Assembly (NCBI GenBank): GCA_019828565.1
Contig: JAHDYR010000062.1
Coordinates: 620,001 to 684,000, forward strand
From: Carpediemonas membranifera
Taxonomy: Eukaryota > Fornicata
Length of the DNA stretch: 64,000 nt
Direction: 5' to 3'
Within the stretch, counting starts at the first letter, position 1. The number at the start of each line of letters is the position of its first letter. A program made the position numbers and the translations under genes. This document shows, in pieces, positions 19,741 to 28,340 of the stretch. The notes beneath the pieces were generated by a model, which saw only the letters and a program-made list of their open reading frames with translations, searched no databases and was not told the DNA's origin.

Positions 19741-20232
19741 ACGAGGCTCAATAACCTAGAAGCCTCAATCGCTACCATCTCGCAACAGCTTGCAAAGCTT
19801 AATCCGCCTCCTCCGCCGCCCGAGACCGAGCCGCCGAAGGAATCTCAAATTGATTTCTTCCCTGAACAAGATGAAGCGGATATTGACCAAACACTGGCAG
19901 AGATGGATGCATACGGCGAGCTTCCGACAAAGAGACCACTTAAGGCGGAAGCAAAGTGGCTTCGCCGCGTGATGGTGATCGTCAACGCCCTCGACGACGA
20001 GCCGCTCAAAGCAAGACTCCTGGTGGAACTCCAAGCACGCCGTACCCTTCTGGACCTCAAGGACGACAACTGGTCGGACGCAACCTGCGAACTGTTTCTC
20101 GACTTGTTCAACACGTCCCAGACCAAAACCCCCCGTGCCATCTCCTACTGCGCAGCCAAAGCCAGAGCCAAGGGTAAGAGAAAGGACCAGCCCCAGAACA
20201 AAGGGGGGTTTCACAAGAAGCACAAGAAGTAG
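19705..20232 (+). CDS. YR1 gag-like protein
   Basis: 175 residues, first ORF of YR1. An N-terminal coiled-coil-like segment (L-N-N-L-E-A-S-I-A-T-I-S-Q-Q-L) is followed by a proline run and an acidic stretch. The middle part is helical (residues about 75-150), and the C-terminus is strongly basic (R-A-K-G-K-R-K-D-Q ... K-K-H-K-K). There is no zinc knuckle. Size, position before RT and a basic nucleic-acid-binding tail fit the gag-like ORF1 of DIRS-order elements. The first 12 codons lie inside the A1 repeat, so a matching ATG also exists in A2. The frame is intact. Confidence 0.75.
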   Translation: MVENSEHPDPTATRLNNLEASIATISQQLAKLNPPPPPPETEPPKESQIDFFPEQDEADIDQTLAEMDAYGELPTKRPLKAEAKWLRRVMVIVNALDDEPLKARLLVELQARRTLLDLKDDNWSDATCELFLDLFNTSQTKTPRAISYCAAKARAKGKRKDQPQNKGGFHKKHKK

Positions 20233-20261
20233 CCCTTGCCACAGATGTTCAGTTCCCGTCA

Positions 20262-22281
20262 ATGAACAAAAAGTGGCCGGTGTGGGCAAGACTCGGTGCC
20301 TCCCCCGAGGTAGTAAGCTGGCTGCGGGATGGCGTCCCTATCCACCTCACCTCTGCGCCCCCTCCACCAGAACCGCAAAGGCGAGTGGACCCCCGCCTAC
20401 TCCCGAAGATCGAAGAGCTAGTCGCCAAGGGCGTCCTCTCCCCGTGCCCGATAGACGAACTGCGTCACAGCGCACCCCTGTTCGCGGTGTCGAAGGGCAA
20501 AGACGATGTCCGCCCCGTGCACGACCTCCGAGCCCTGAACGAGTTGACAGCAGAGCTGAGGGTGTTTCGTCTGTTCGGCATCAGACGGGCGGTCCGCAAT
20601 CTGCACAAGAACGACTACATGATCAAGATAGACCTAGCATCGGGATACCACCAACTTGGCGTCGCCTCGCGAGACTCCCCCCCTCCTAGGCGTGGTCCTA
20701 CCGGACGGCCGCGCATTCAGGTACAACACACTCGGCTTCGCATGGACAGCGGCGCCGTACGTGTTCCAGAGCACGACCATACAGCTTGCAAAGATCATCG
20801 CACACAGGTTCGGGGTGACCATCGCGGTCTATCTCGACGACTTCTTAGTGTCCCATGCCTCCCCATCGTACCTAGCTTCGGTCACCCCGCAGATCATCGA
20901 CCTCATGCTATCGCTGGGGGCGATACCGGGCCTCAACAAGTGCGTCCTCACGCCGACCCAGCAGGTAGACTACCTAGGTGTCCACATAGACACCGCAAGC
21001 GAGTCCCTAAGAATCTCAAAAGACAAGGCCGAGACCTACACGGCCACGATCGCCAAGGCCCTCCGGGTCGGGTCCATCACAGCTTCAGACTGGCAGAAGC
21101 TCCTAGGCCGTCTGTCATTCTTCGCAGGGACCACACAGTTCGCCCGCCTCGCACTCAGACCACTGCAGGCCACCCCTACAACGGAGACCGTCCACCTCTC
21201 CAGCCAAATCCGCAGGCAGCTGGCGGCGTGGCAAGTCCTCCTCCGCGATCGCCCACCCAAGAGGTTCGCCGAAGCAAGAGCGGACTGGGAAATACGCGAT
21301 ACGCTCCAGATTTCTGTCACCTCAGACGCATCAACGTCCGGCTGGGGAGCATGCCTGTTCAATGGGGAGAAGGGAGCGGCATCACAGGGTGCCTTCCCCC
21401 CCTCATCTCAAGGGGGAACACATTGGCGTCAAGGAGCTCTTCGCGATCGCTCAGGCGATCAATCTCGTGCCCCAGCAGGAGTCACGCTCCTCTCTCACAG
21501 TCTTTGCCGACAACTCAGCTGCCATCAGCTGGGTAAACAGACGGGGATCGCCGAACCTCCCCCAGCCGCACACCAGATCCTACAGGACATCTACAACACG
21601 GCAGAAACCAAGCGCCTCGACGTCCACTGCTTCCATATTGCCGGACACCTGAATGTCCAGGCGGACAGGCTCTCCAGGTTCGCCAAGCTCGACTGGTCGT
21701 CACCCCGAGAAGTCTTGGAAACCATCATGCGCAAGTGGGGGCCGGTCGAGATCGACGTCACAGCACGCCCCGACAAGGTTCTGGCCTTACCAGGCTTTGC
21801 AGAAATAGCCTGGTCAATCCACGACAACGGCTTCCAGATGGACTGGAGGGGAGTCAGGATTTATATAGCTCCTCCTATAGCCCTTCTTGGAGTGACGTGT
21901 CGTCGCCTCCAGACAATACGCGCCTCGACCCAGACTGGGAACCCTCGACACTGGAGATCAGCGGCGATAGTCCTGTGCCCGGACCTCAACTCGCCCGAGG
22001 TCCGAGCCATCAAACGTTTGACACCCCTCAAGTTGTACCTCAGAGTCCAGGCGAAACACCTCCTGCAGTCCGAGCTAGCCTGGACAGCGACAGACAAGGG
22101 CAAGATCCGCTTCGTGGCGCTTATCCTGAGGACCCGTTCCAAGCCCTCCTCGCTGACGACCGACTATCACATTTCAGAAACGAATCGTCGCGCCGCACAG
22201 CAGCGGGCTGGGTCGCCAAATTCCTCCAATCCCGCAACGCGAGCCACTCACACGCGCAACAGCTCAAAGAGTTCCTTCTGA
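20262..22281 (+). pseudogene. YR1 reverse transcriptase/RNase H (frameshifted)
   Basis: The start ATG at 20262 is 29 bases after the gag stop. First frame (20262 to about 20680): V-R-P-V-H-D-L-R-A-L-N and K-I-D-L-A-S-G-Y-H-Q. At a C7 run (about 20677) the sense moves to the frame 20656-22281, with G-F-A-W-T-A-A-P-Y-V-F-Q, the catalytic V-Y-L-D-D, C-V-L-T-P and the RNase H start T-S-D-A-S-T-S-G-W-G. Around the C7 and G5 runs at about 21397-21415 it shifts again: H-I-G-V-K-E-L-F and the RNase H segment F-A-D-N-S-A-A are in the third frame to about 21560. It then returns for H-I-A-G-H-L-N-V-Q-A-D-R-L-S-R and the DIRS-specific tail. All three breaks are at G/C homopolymers. Confidence 0.87.
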
Positions 22282-23039
22282 CCGAGGGTACCACGTCGGG
22301 CCCACAGTCGATACACAGGAAAGGCTACTGGATTTGCGAGGCCGCCCCACTCGTGTCTGACTGGCGCCCCCCGATCGCTGCCAAGCAGATAATCGCCGCC
22401 GCCCGGAACGTCGCCTCTGTAGAAGGCCTGACCGGGGGTGCGAAGCCTGTCACGTCCGCGAGAGTCCGCAGGGTCATAGACAGACGTCGGAAGTCACCCC
22501 AAGCCTTCCAGGCCGCCCTCTTTTCTGCTCTCTGCTTTATCACCGTGAGTAGAGGCGCAGAGATCTTTGGGCTCAGACGAAGAGACGTCGAGTTCGACGC
22601 TGATGGCAATGCCCTCCTTCTGTTCGCGAGAACTAAGACTGCCACAGGCGTCCGCAAGCTGGTACCAAACCAATCGTGGGCCCGCTTTAACCCAGCAAGG
22701 GCCCTGAAGGCATGGGTCCCCACGGCAACGCGCCGCGACGACGACCTCATCTGGCGGGCGATCACCTCAACCGGTGGTATTTCACTATCGAAGCCGCTAC
22801 CGGCGTCAACCCTCCGCCACTGGATCCACCAGGCGTACGGCACCGACATTTCGTGGCACTCATTCCGCAAGGGCGCCACCACGGAGTTGGCGGTAGCCCA
22901 CACGAGTACCGAAGTCCTCCTGTCCATGGGGACGTGGGCCTCCACGAAAAGCATGCTGAGATATATGGGCAACGGGGTCCGCACACACCCGGGGGTCCAG
23001 GGACACCTGGCCTCCATCCTTCTCCAACCACCACTTTAA
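21735..23039 (+). CDS. YR1 tyrosine recombinase
   Basis: The open frame begins at 21735, but protein-like sequence starts only near 22120 because the 5' part overlaps the RT/RH frame. The C-terminal catalytic domain has the first Arg in V-S-R-G-A-E-I-F-G-L, the H-x-x-R box as W-H-S-F-R-K-G, a Trp in M-G-T-W, and the nucleophilic Tyr in L-R-Y-M-G-N-G near the end. This is the phage-integrase-like recombinase that inserts the circular DNA intermediate of PAT/Ngaro elements. It lies last in the element, 177 bp before repeat B1. The frame is intact to the stop. Confidence 0.88.
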   Translation: MGAGRDRRHSTPRQGSGLTRLCRNSLVNPRQRLPDGLEGSQDLYSSSYSPSWSDVSSPPDNTRLDPDWEPSTLEISGDSPVPGPQLARGPSHQTFDTPQVVPQSPGETPPAVRASLDSDRQGQDPLRGAYPEDPFQALLADDRLSHFRNESSRRTAAGWVAKFLQSRNASHSHAQQLKEFLLTEGTTSGPQSIHRKGYWICEAAPLVSDWRPPIAAKQIIAAARNVASVEGLTGGAKPVTSARVRRVIDRRRKSPQAFQAALFSALCFITVSRGAEIFGLRRRDVEFDADGNALLLFARTKTATGVRKLVPNQSWARFNPARALKAWVPTATRRDDDLIWRAITSTGGISLSKPLPASTLRHWIHQAYGTDISWHSFRKGATTELAVAHTSTEVLLSMGTWASTKSMLRYMGNGVRTHPGVQGHLASILLQPPL

Positions 23040-23216
23040 ATCTCTGACGGGAGCTAGTGGCTGGGAGAGCTAGGTAGGGTGGGGCTGACACGCGTTACAA
23101 CGGCAGATGTAAGCCACAACAGACATTCTTTGACGCGGTCTCTCAAGGAGACGGTCGGTTTGGGCTCGCAAGCGTGCCTGCAAGCCATTCCACTATGCTC
23201 GTTGCCGGTGGGATAT

Positions 23217-23261
23217 CCCCGTTGGGTAGAGCAAGTATGTCTAGAGGCTAGGACAGCTAGC
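23217..23261 (+). repeat. YR1 repeat B1
   Basis: 45 bp (from CCCCGTTGGGTAGAG to GGACAGCTAGC) identical to 23519-23563. Joined to A2 with no spacer. A related, diverged copy occurs near 19130. Confidence 0.92.
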
Positions 23262-23420
23262 TGGCGTTACATCGCGCTGACAGGTTACCTCGGGTAACGG
23301 GCCGTGAGCGGAGGGCAATGAGATCGCCTCGCTCCGGCATGGTGATGCGCCGACCAGGCGAGCCGCGCAGTTTATGCGGGCAGAATGGTAGAAAATTCGG
23401 AACATCCAGATCCGACGGCA
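23262..23420 (+). repeat. YR1 repeat A2
   Basis: 159 bp identical to A1 (19582-19740), including a copy of the gag start codon region. Confidence 0.93.
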
Positions 23421-23476
23421 CGATACTGGTCAAGACCGGTATATCCGCCCAGTAGGTAAGCTGGCCGGAGTCCCCT

Positions 23477-23522
23477 GATCGTTTACACTAGCTCTCTTCT
23501 TTAATAAACGATCGCCCCCCCC
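23477..23522 (+). other. YR1 terminal hairpin followed by C8
   Basis: GATCGTTTA (23477-23485) pairs perfectly with TAAACGATC (23505-23513); a G then C8 (23515-23522) and GTTGGG follow. The same hairpin/poly-C/GTTGG arrangement ends three orphan modules at 14614-18794, 19036-19083 and 19485-19545, with different stem sequences. It therefore looks like a structural signal near the 3' end of the element RNA. Confidence 0.75.
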
Positions 23523-23563
23523 GTTGGGTAGAGCAAGTATGTCTAGAGGCTAGGACAGCTAGC
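23519..23563 (+). repeat. YR1 repeat B2 (right end of element)
   Basis: 45 bp identical to B1. Right boundary of YR1. The next 57 bases carry a small CCACA-CTT-TGTGG hairpin and then the tRNA-Asp gene. Confidence 0.9.
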
Positions 23564-23620
23564 AGAGCCACACTTTGTGGAAGCCTAGTCTAGCAGACCA
23601 TGATCCCAAAGCCAAAAAAG

Positions 23621-23693
23621 CTCGATCACCGGGACTTGAACCCGGGTCTCCGCGGTGACAGCGCGATATACTAACCACCTATACTATGATCGA
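23621..23693 (-). tRNA. tRNA-Asp (GTC)
   Basis: Folds completely on the minus strand. Acceptor stem TCGATCA/TGATCGA (7 perfect pairs), D-arm GTAT..GTAT, anticodon stem TCGCG/CGCGG with loop CTGTCAC (anticodon GTC), T-arm CCGGG-TTCAAGT-CCCGG, discriminator G. No intron. A T6 run (minus strand) right after the 3' end is a pol III terminator. 58 bp separate it from YR1 B2, and 2 bp separate its 5' end from the start of YR2. Confidence 0.95.
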
Positions 23694-23695
23694 AT

Positions 23696-23774
23696 GCATA
23701 CCGTCGTAGACGCGATGCGTAAGTACGCCTCGGGGCGTGGTACAGGCCCAGATGGACTACCGGCCATCTGGTAC
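23696..23774 (+). ncRNA. Structured 5' RNA motif of YR2 (H1-GTAAG-H2-H3)
   Basis: H1: GCAT (23696-23699) with ATGC (23715-23718), then CGTC/GACG (23702-23705, 23709-23712). Then GTAAG. H2: ACGCC/GGCGT (23725-23729, 23734-23738) closed by UCGG. H3: CCAGATGG/CCATCTGG (23748-23755, 23764-23771). YR3 has the same order at 28341-28407 with different stem bases that still pair, which is the mark of a conserved RNA structure. Role unknown; packaging, priming or self-cleavage are possible. It occurs twice per element because A is repeated. Confidence 0.6.
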
Positions 23775-23929
23775 AAATATTCGAGAGAGATCGAATATTG
23801 ACCAAATATTCGAATCAAATCTACGGTCCAGTTCAGACCAATTTTACCAAGGGGTTAAAACCCCATTCCCCGGTAGTTCCGAGAAGATGGGCGACGCACA
23901 GCCCCCCGTGACACTGGAGAGCCTGGAGG
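23696..23929 (+). repeat. YR2 repeat A1
   Basis: 234 bp identical to 28025-28258. Begins GCATACCGTCG. Contains three successive hairpins at its start and the gag ATG (23887) near its end. Confidence 0.93.
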
Positions 23930-24405
23930 CCCTGGTGCGGTCACAGGCTGCTACAATAGCATCACTGAGCGAGAATCTTGACGATGTCCGCACGAATGCT
24001 GAGGATGTACGCAAACCCACCAAAATCCCAGCAGTGCTCAAAGAATTCCAACACCTGCGCGCCCTACACGGAGAAATCAAGTCAATCCTGGCTGACCCCA
24101 GCAAGGAGACGATTGCTGACATAACCACAGCCATTAATCTTGCCGTTGAAAAGCGCCTCGAGTTCCTCCGAGTCCTCGACTCTGCCAACGAAGAAGCGGC
24201 CGCCTACTTTATCGTCACCGCCGAGGACATATCCAACGTCAAGGACCTCGTCAAGGTCGCCGCCAAGGCCAAGAAGGCCATCCCTGCCACGCGGGCTCAC
24301 ACATCACACCGGTTCGCCAAGCGTCCCTTCCGAAACCACGGATACAACAACCACAGATTCCAGAAAGCCTCGGGCAACCGCAATGCGGCCCCGGGGCAGC
24401 AGTAG
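23887..24405 (+). CDS. YR2 gag-like protein
   Basis: 172 residues from the ATG at 23887 (M-G-D-A-Q-P-P-V-T), chosen because the related YR3 protein starts at the equivalent M-A-E-G-D. N-terminal coiled-coil-like heptads (S-L-E-A-L-V-R-S-Q-A-A-T-I-A-S-L) are followed by a helical middle with F-Q-H-L-R and R-L-E-F-L-R-V-L-D, which is conserved in YR3 (Y-D-H-L-R, R-L-E-F-L-R-L-Y-D). The C-terminus is basic and Asn/Arg-rich. There is no zinc knuckle. The first codons lie inside A1. The frame is intact although the downstream ORFs are broken. Confidence 0.75.
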   Translation: MGDAQPPVTLESLEALVRSQAATIASLSENLDDVRTNAEDVRKPTKIPAVLKEFQHLRALHGEIKSILADPSKETIADITTAINLAVEKRLEFLRVLDSANEEAAAYFIVTAEDISNVKDLVKVAAKAKKAIPATRAHTSHRFAKRPFRNHGYNNHRFQKASGNRNAAPGQQ

Positions 24406-24435
24406 TTGCCCAAGTGAGGTTATGCCATCCTCAGA

Positions 24436-24446
24436 TATAAAAAGGC
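24436..24446 (+). promoter_or_regulatory. TATA-like box between YR2 gag and RT
   Basis: TATAAAAAGGC, 39 bases before the ATG of the RT ORF (24475). YR3 has TATAAAAGGC 38 bases before its RT ATG. The surrounding bases are not similar. This could be an internal promoter for a separate RT/YR transcript. Confidence 0.4.
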
Positions 24447-24474
24447 ACCGTCTACGTTTTGAATACAGAGAAGA

Positions 24475-26482
24475 ATGTCACAAGAGCAAGCAAGAAGCGA
24501 AACAAGCCAGGATACATGGCACCTATCGTCCGACGCTCAGCCCGTCTCTGGTCCAGGTCAACGGACACACGTGGTTGGCTCAATGAGTCGAGCGTGGAAA
24601 GAGTGGGGAGGCCATGGGGGCCAGCACGAGTGTCGTGGACTTACTCCGGCAGGGGAGTCCCAGTACAGGACGGGCAGACGACGAACTCGTCGCCCAACGG
24701 GTCACAGGGCCCGATCACAGACACAATCAACGAGCTAATGGAGCTGCAAGCAGTGGAGCAGTGTGCACCGACAGAGGTAGCGCAAGTCTGCCCAATCTTC
24801 ATGACGCTGAAGAAGAACCACATAGACTGGCGCCTCATCCACGACCTGAGGCCGGTGAACTGGTACCAGACAACCAGGCGATTCCGACTGAAGGGATTGA
24901 CCGAGATAGCGAACGCACTGACCAAGGGGGCGTGGCTCGCCAGCGTGGACCTGAAGAGCGGATATTACCAAGTCCTGGTCGAACAGACGGGTCGGAAATG
25001 GCTAGGCTTCCAGCACGAAGGGAACACGTACCGCTGGAACGCGCTTCCTTTCGGCCTCAACACGGCCCCGGAAGCATTTCAATCGATCACGGCGCAGGCG
25101 GCGAAGATCATCCGCCGAGAGCTCTCTCACAGTGTTCGTCTACCTAGACGACCTGTTGTTCGCCGACCCATCACAGCAAGAGCTAGCACGAAAGATGCCC
25201 GAAGTCCTGAAGATAATGGAGCGGCTAGGAATGATAATCTCGAGAAACAAGTGCGTTCTTACACCGACACGACGAATCGAGTACCTGGGAATAGTTATCG
25301 ATACGCGCAAGAACACAATGTCTCTTCCGAACGACAAGCGCGTGGAGCTGAGAAGAATGATCGATCAGGTGCTCAAAGAACGAAGAACAACGAAGATAGA
25401 ACTCCAGCGACTCATTGGCAAACTCCTTTTCGCCAGATTCGCAGTAGGAGCAAGAACGCTTCCTCGACTGAGAGAACTCCAGTTAATGGTGACTGCGCCG
25501 AGTCAGCGATTTACGAGAGCCTCCATGCCCCGAGACGCCCGCACAGACCTCAGATGGTGGGCGCGTGTGATCGCGACAGACCCGCAGTACGCAATGCAGG
25601 GGTCACCGCGACCGGAGATCAGGGTCGAGACAGACGCCTCGGACGTAGCTTACGGCGCGACAATATGGACAGACAGCGAGAGGATGGAGATCCAGGGCCG
25701 GTTCAAGCAGTCATTCATACACAAGTCGATCAACTGCAAAGAGACGAGGGCCATAACCACGGCGCTGCGACACTGGGCACATGTGATCCGAGACAGAGAT
25801 GTCCTGATCGCGGGAGACAACACCTCGTCACTCGCGTGGGTTGCGAAGAGTTCGACGAAGGCCCCAGCCCACATTCGCCGGGAGATCGCCGACCTACACG
25901 ACTTCCTGCATGCCAACGGTTGCCGCTTGAGAGTCAAACATATCGCAGGTGTATTCAACACAACGGCCGATGCTCTGTCGAGGTACAAGAAGCTCGATTG
26001 GGCCATGCCAGCGGCTCCTGCTGGCAGCTGCGATAGAGAGGTGGGGAGCAGTGGACCGAGCGCTGTTCGCGGCCGAAAGGTTCTTACCCCAGGACTACGA
26101 CTACTGCAGAGACGCGTTCACAGCGAACTGGACAGAGTGCCGGTCAGTGGCGGTCCCCCCGGTGGCCATGCTCGACCGAGTGGCCGAACGACTGGAGGCA
26201 ATCGTAGACCAACGAGAAGAGAGACATCCCAGTCAACAACAGTCAGGAATCCTAGTTATCGCCCCAGTCAGGCAGACGAACATCGACTTGCGCCTTATCC
26301 GAGTCGCACAGGAGACAGTCAACGCATCGCTACCAGCCCACTGGTGGGCAGACACGGAGTTGGCGGTACTGTTCGAGGGCAAGACACACATTCCCTTCAG
26401 GGCGTACTGGGTCCCGGTGATGACGTCAGCCTCGGAATCTTCCTATCAGCATCAGCAGTGCAAGCGCGACACCGAGCACTAA
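24475..26482 (+). pseudogene. YR2 reverse transcriptase/RNase H (multiply frameshifted)
   Basis: The ATG at 24475 starts a segment matching the YR3 RT N-terminus (G-S-M-S-R-x-W). Sense then changes frame at a G4 (24605-24608), again at a G4 (24653-24656) and at about 25125, to reach the frame 25132-26040, which has the catalytic V-Y-L-D-D-L-L. RT blocks are visible: D-W-R-L-I-H-D-L-R-P-V-N, V-D-L-K-S-G-Y-Y-Q, A-L-P-F-G-L-N-T-A-P. RNase H follows: E-T-D-A-S-D-V-A-Y-G, I-A-G-D-N-T-S-S-L, I-A-G-V-F-N-T-T-A-D-A-L-S-R. After another shift near 26010 the DIRS-type tail (W-G-A-V-D-R-A-L-F-A-A-E-R-F) runs to 26482. It is a close homologue of the intact YR3 protein. Confidence 0.87.
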
Positions 26483-27623
26483 GAGCCGCAGGCGTGACAC
26501 CCGACAGAACCAGAACGCAGATAATATGGTCCCGGGCTAGCCGTCCTAAGAACGAGGACGTCGAGAGAAAGGTCGCGTCCAGCCCGCTCCTGCTCCGCCT
26601 CGAGAAGGTGACGCGTGATCGAATTGCAACAGAGACCGCAAAGTTCACATTCTTCCGCAACATGACCAGAGAACCAGATGACTCGGACTTCGAGGCCTAC
26701 CTCGGATAAAATGACGACCCGGCACCAACCCCACGGGAAGCTGCATGGGAGATCGTACGACAAGCCCACGAGAAAAATCCATGACCAGAAGTGGGTGCAA
26801 GAGTTCGAGGAGGTGGCAATCGCGGGGGATGATGACGACACACTGCTATGGTTCATTATAGGGGAGGTGCCCTTCCTCGCCAAAGACTCACTGCTAACGA
26901 AGGAGGCAAACATCAGAGATGGAATGACCGCATTGGGCGAACCCATAGAATGCCCACCACTCCACCGGGCCCTGATCAAGGCTTGTGGCAGATTGGCTGG
27001 AAGGTGCCCAACGTCAAGCCAGCGTCGAACAGGGGAAAGCATGGCCAATAGCCAGGGAGACCCTGTCACAGGCCGCGGTGCAAGCAGGCAAGAGCGCCAC
27101 ACCAGCATTGACTCAAGCAATAGCTTTCGGGCTGGTCGGGTTCGCGACAATATCTCGGTCGGGGGAGATACGGGGGCTCTCAACATCAGACGTCGAACGA
27201 CACGGCAGGGACATCACCATCACCATACGACGCTCCAAGACATCGGATGAACCCATGCTAAAGCTGGTCCCTAACGTCCCCGGAGACGACAACCCGGCAG
27301 ACTGGCTTGCGAGACATATGGAAAACCTCCCAGATGAAGGACCCCTGTGGCGCTCATTCGAGGCCAGGGACGCGCTGATCAAGGACAACAGGTCCTCCCT
27401 GATGAACAGAGACCACCCTTGGAGAAGATGGGAGATGTCCATGGACCTAGAGGAGGTGCTGCGCGCGTCGGGCCACTCATTCCGGAGAGGAGGCGCAGTC
27501 CACATGATGAAGCTAGGTGTAGCCCCAGCAGTGATCCAAGCAATCGGGGGCTGGAAACAGCTCGACTCGATGCAGACCTACGTCAGTGAAGCCGTGCGCC
27601 TCTCCACGAGCGCTTGGGTGTAG
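26430..27623 (+). pseudogene. YR2 tyrosine recombinase (frameshifted)
   Basis: The first part (about 26430-26709) overlaps the RT end in another frame and stops at a TAA. The core-binding domain resumes in the frame around 26767-27000 (W-V-Q-E-F-E-E-V ... I-G-E-V-P-F-L-A-K-D) and the catalytic domain in 26985-27623. Catalytic residues are visible: Arg in I-S-R-S-G-E-I, box H-S-F-R-R-G-G, Trp in I-G-G-W-K, Tyr in M-Q-T-Y-V. It aligns along its length with the YR3 recombinase. Frame breaks leave no complete enzyme, although the catalytic half is open. Confidence 0.85.
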
Positions 27624-27986
27624 AAGGACGAGAAAGACGGATAATACATAGAATATGATTGCATAAGGCCCCATTAGACTGTACAATAGGCCATGTAAGA
27701 GTTAAAGATATGATAGAGAGCAGAAGAGAAGGCGGGAGAAAGGAGAAACCGCAGCAGATTGTCACTAATGGTTAATAAGATCGATATATCGAAGACTATC
27801 GAAGAATTGGCCGGAGAGAGTGAGAAAATGCCGGCGAATGGAAATGGCCAAAACCGCGCACAAAGAATGACTCAGACTGTGAAAATATGTGCCTGAGAGA
27901 TGGGCATCAATGGCATGCTTGGAGGCACAGGAGACCAGAGAAATAATTTCTGAAGAGAAAATTTTTATTATATGATAGCGGGATAC
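27624..27986 (+). other. YR2 3' non-coding segment
   Basis: 363 bp between the recombinase stop and B1. Relatively AT- and purine-rich. No ORF or repeat was recognised. Confidence 0.6.
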
Positions 27987-28025
27987 ATCAATTGGAGACT
28001 TCGACCGTAGTCGACTGCAAGTCGG
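27987..28025 (+). repeat. YR2 repeat B1
   Basis: 39 bp (ATCAATTGGAGACTTCG ... GCAAGTCGG) identical to 28302-28340. Runs straight into A2, sharing one G. Confidence 0.92.
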
Positions 28026-28258
28026 CATACCGTCGTAGACGCGATGCGTAAGTACGCCTCGGGGCGTGGTACAGGCCCAGATGGACTACCGGCCATCTGG
28101 TACAAATATTCGAGAGAGATCGAATATTGACCAAATATTCGAATCAAATCTACGGTCCAGTTCAGACCAATTTTACCAAGGGGTTAAAACCCCATTCCCC
28201 GGTAGTTCCGAGAAGATGGGCGACGCACAGCCCCCCGTGACACTGGAGAGCCTGGAGG
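28025..28258 (+). repeat. YR2 repeat A2
   Basis: 234 bp identical to A1 (23696-23929), including the gag ATG region. Followed by a 43-bp spacer with TATAAATTTGAT, a block also found in the YR3 spacer. Confidence 0.93.
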
Positions 28259-28301
28259 TCAGAGCATGTTTCCCATCAATCTCGGGTATAAATTTGATTA
28301 G

Positions 28302-28340
28302 ATCAATTGGAGACTTCGACCGTAGTCGACTGCAAGTCGG
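28302..28340 (+). repeat. YR2 repeat B2
   Basis: 39 bp identical to B1. Its last bases GTCGG are followed at once by CATATC, the start of YR3 A1. Confidence 0.9.

Larger units (their letters stand above)
19582..23563 (+). mobile_element. YR1: PAT/Ngaro-type tyrosine-recombinase retrotransposon with split direct repeats
   Basis: Organisation A1 - gag - RT/RNase H - YR - B1 - A2 - hairpin/poly-C - B2. A1 and A2 are identical over 159 bp; B1 and B2 are identical over 45 bp; B1 abuts A2 directly. Split direct repeats with a tyrosine recombinase and no integrase or protease are diagnostic of the PAT/Ngaro branch of DIRS-order elements, which replicate through a circular DNA and integrate by YR recombination without target duplication. 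No methyltransferase domain is seen, unlike classic DIRS1. The RT/RH frame is broken in this copy, although the repeats are still identical. Confidence 0.9.
23696..28340 (+). mobile_element. YR2: second-family tyrosine-recombinase retrotransposon, decayed coding region
   Basis: A1 (23696-23929) and A2 (28025-28258) are identical over 234 bp; B1 (27987-28025) and B2 (28302-28340) are identical over 39 bp. The order A1-gag-RT/RH-YR-B1-A2-spacer-B2 is the same as in YR1 but the sequences differ, so this is a separate family shared with YR3. Coding sequence is broken many times. The left end lies 2 bp from the 5' end of tRNA-Asp, and the right end touches YR3 directly. Confidence 0.9.

Noticed and set aside
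18787-23522. Regularly recurring poly-C/GTTGG blocks as a CRISPR-like array
   Set aside because: Only four, irregularly spaced, each tied to a different hairpin and an A module; the genome is eukaryotic.
23696-23775. Known ribozyme class (hammerhead, HDV-like, twister) in the A module
   Set aside because: No CUGAUGA/GAAA core and no convincing nested double pseudoknot or twister consensus found by eye; left as an unclassified structured RNA.
23696-28260. A repeats as LTRs of an ordinary LTR retrotransposon
   Set aside because: No TG...CA ends, no integrase or protease; the B repeats and a tyrosine recombinase give the split-direct-repeat plan instead.
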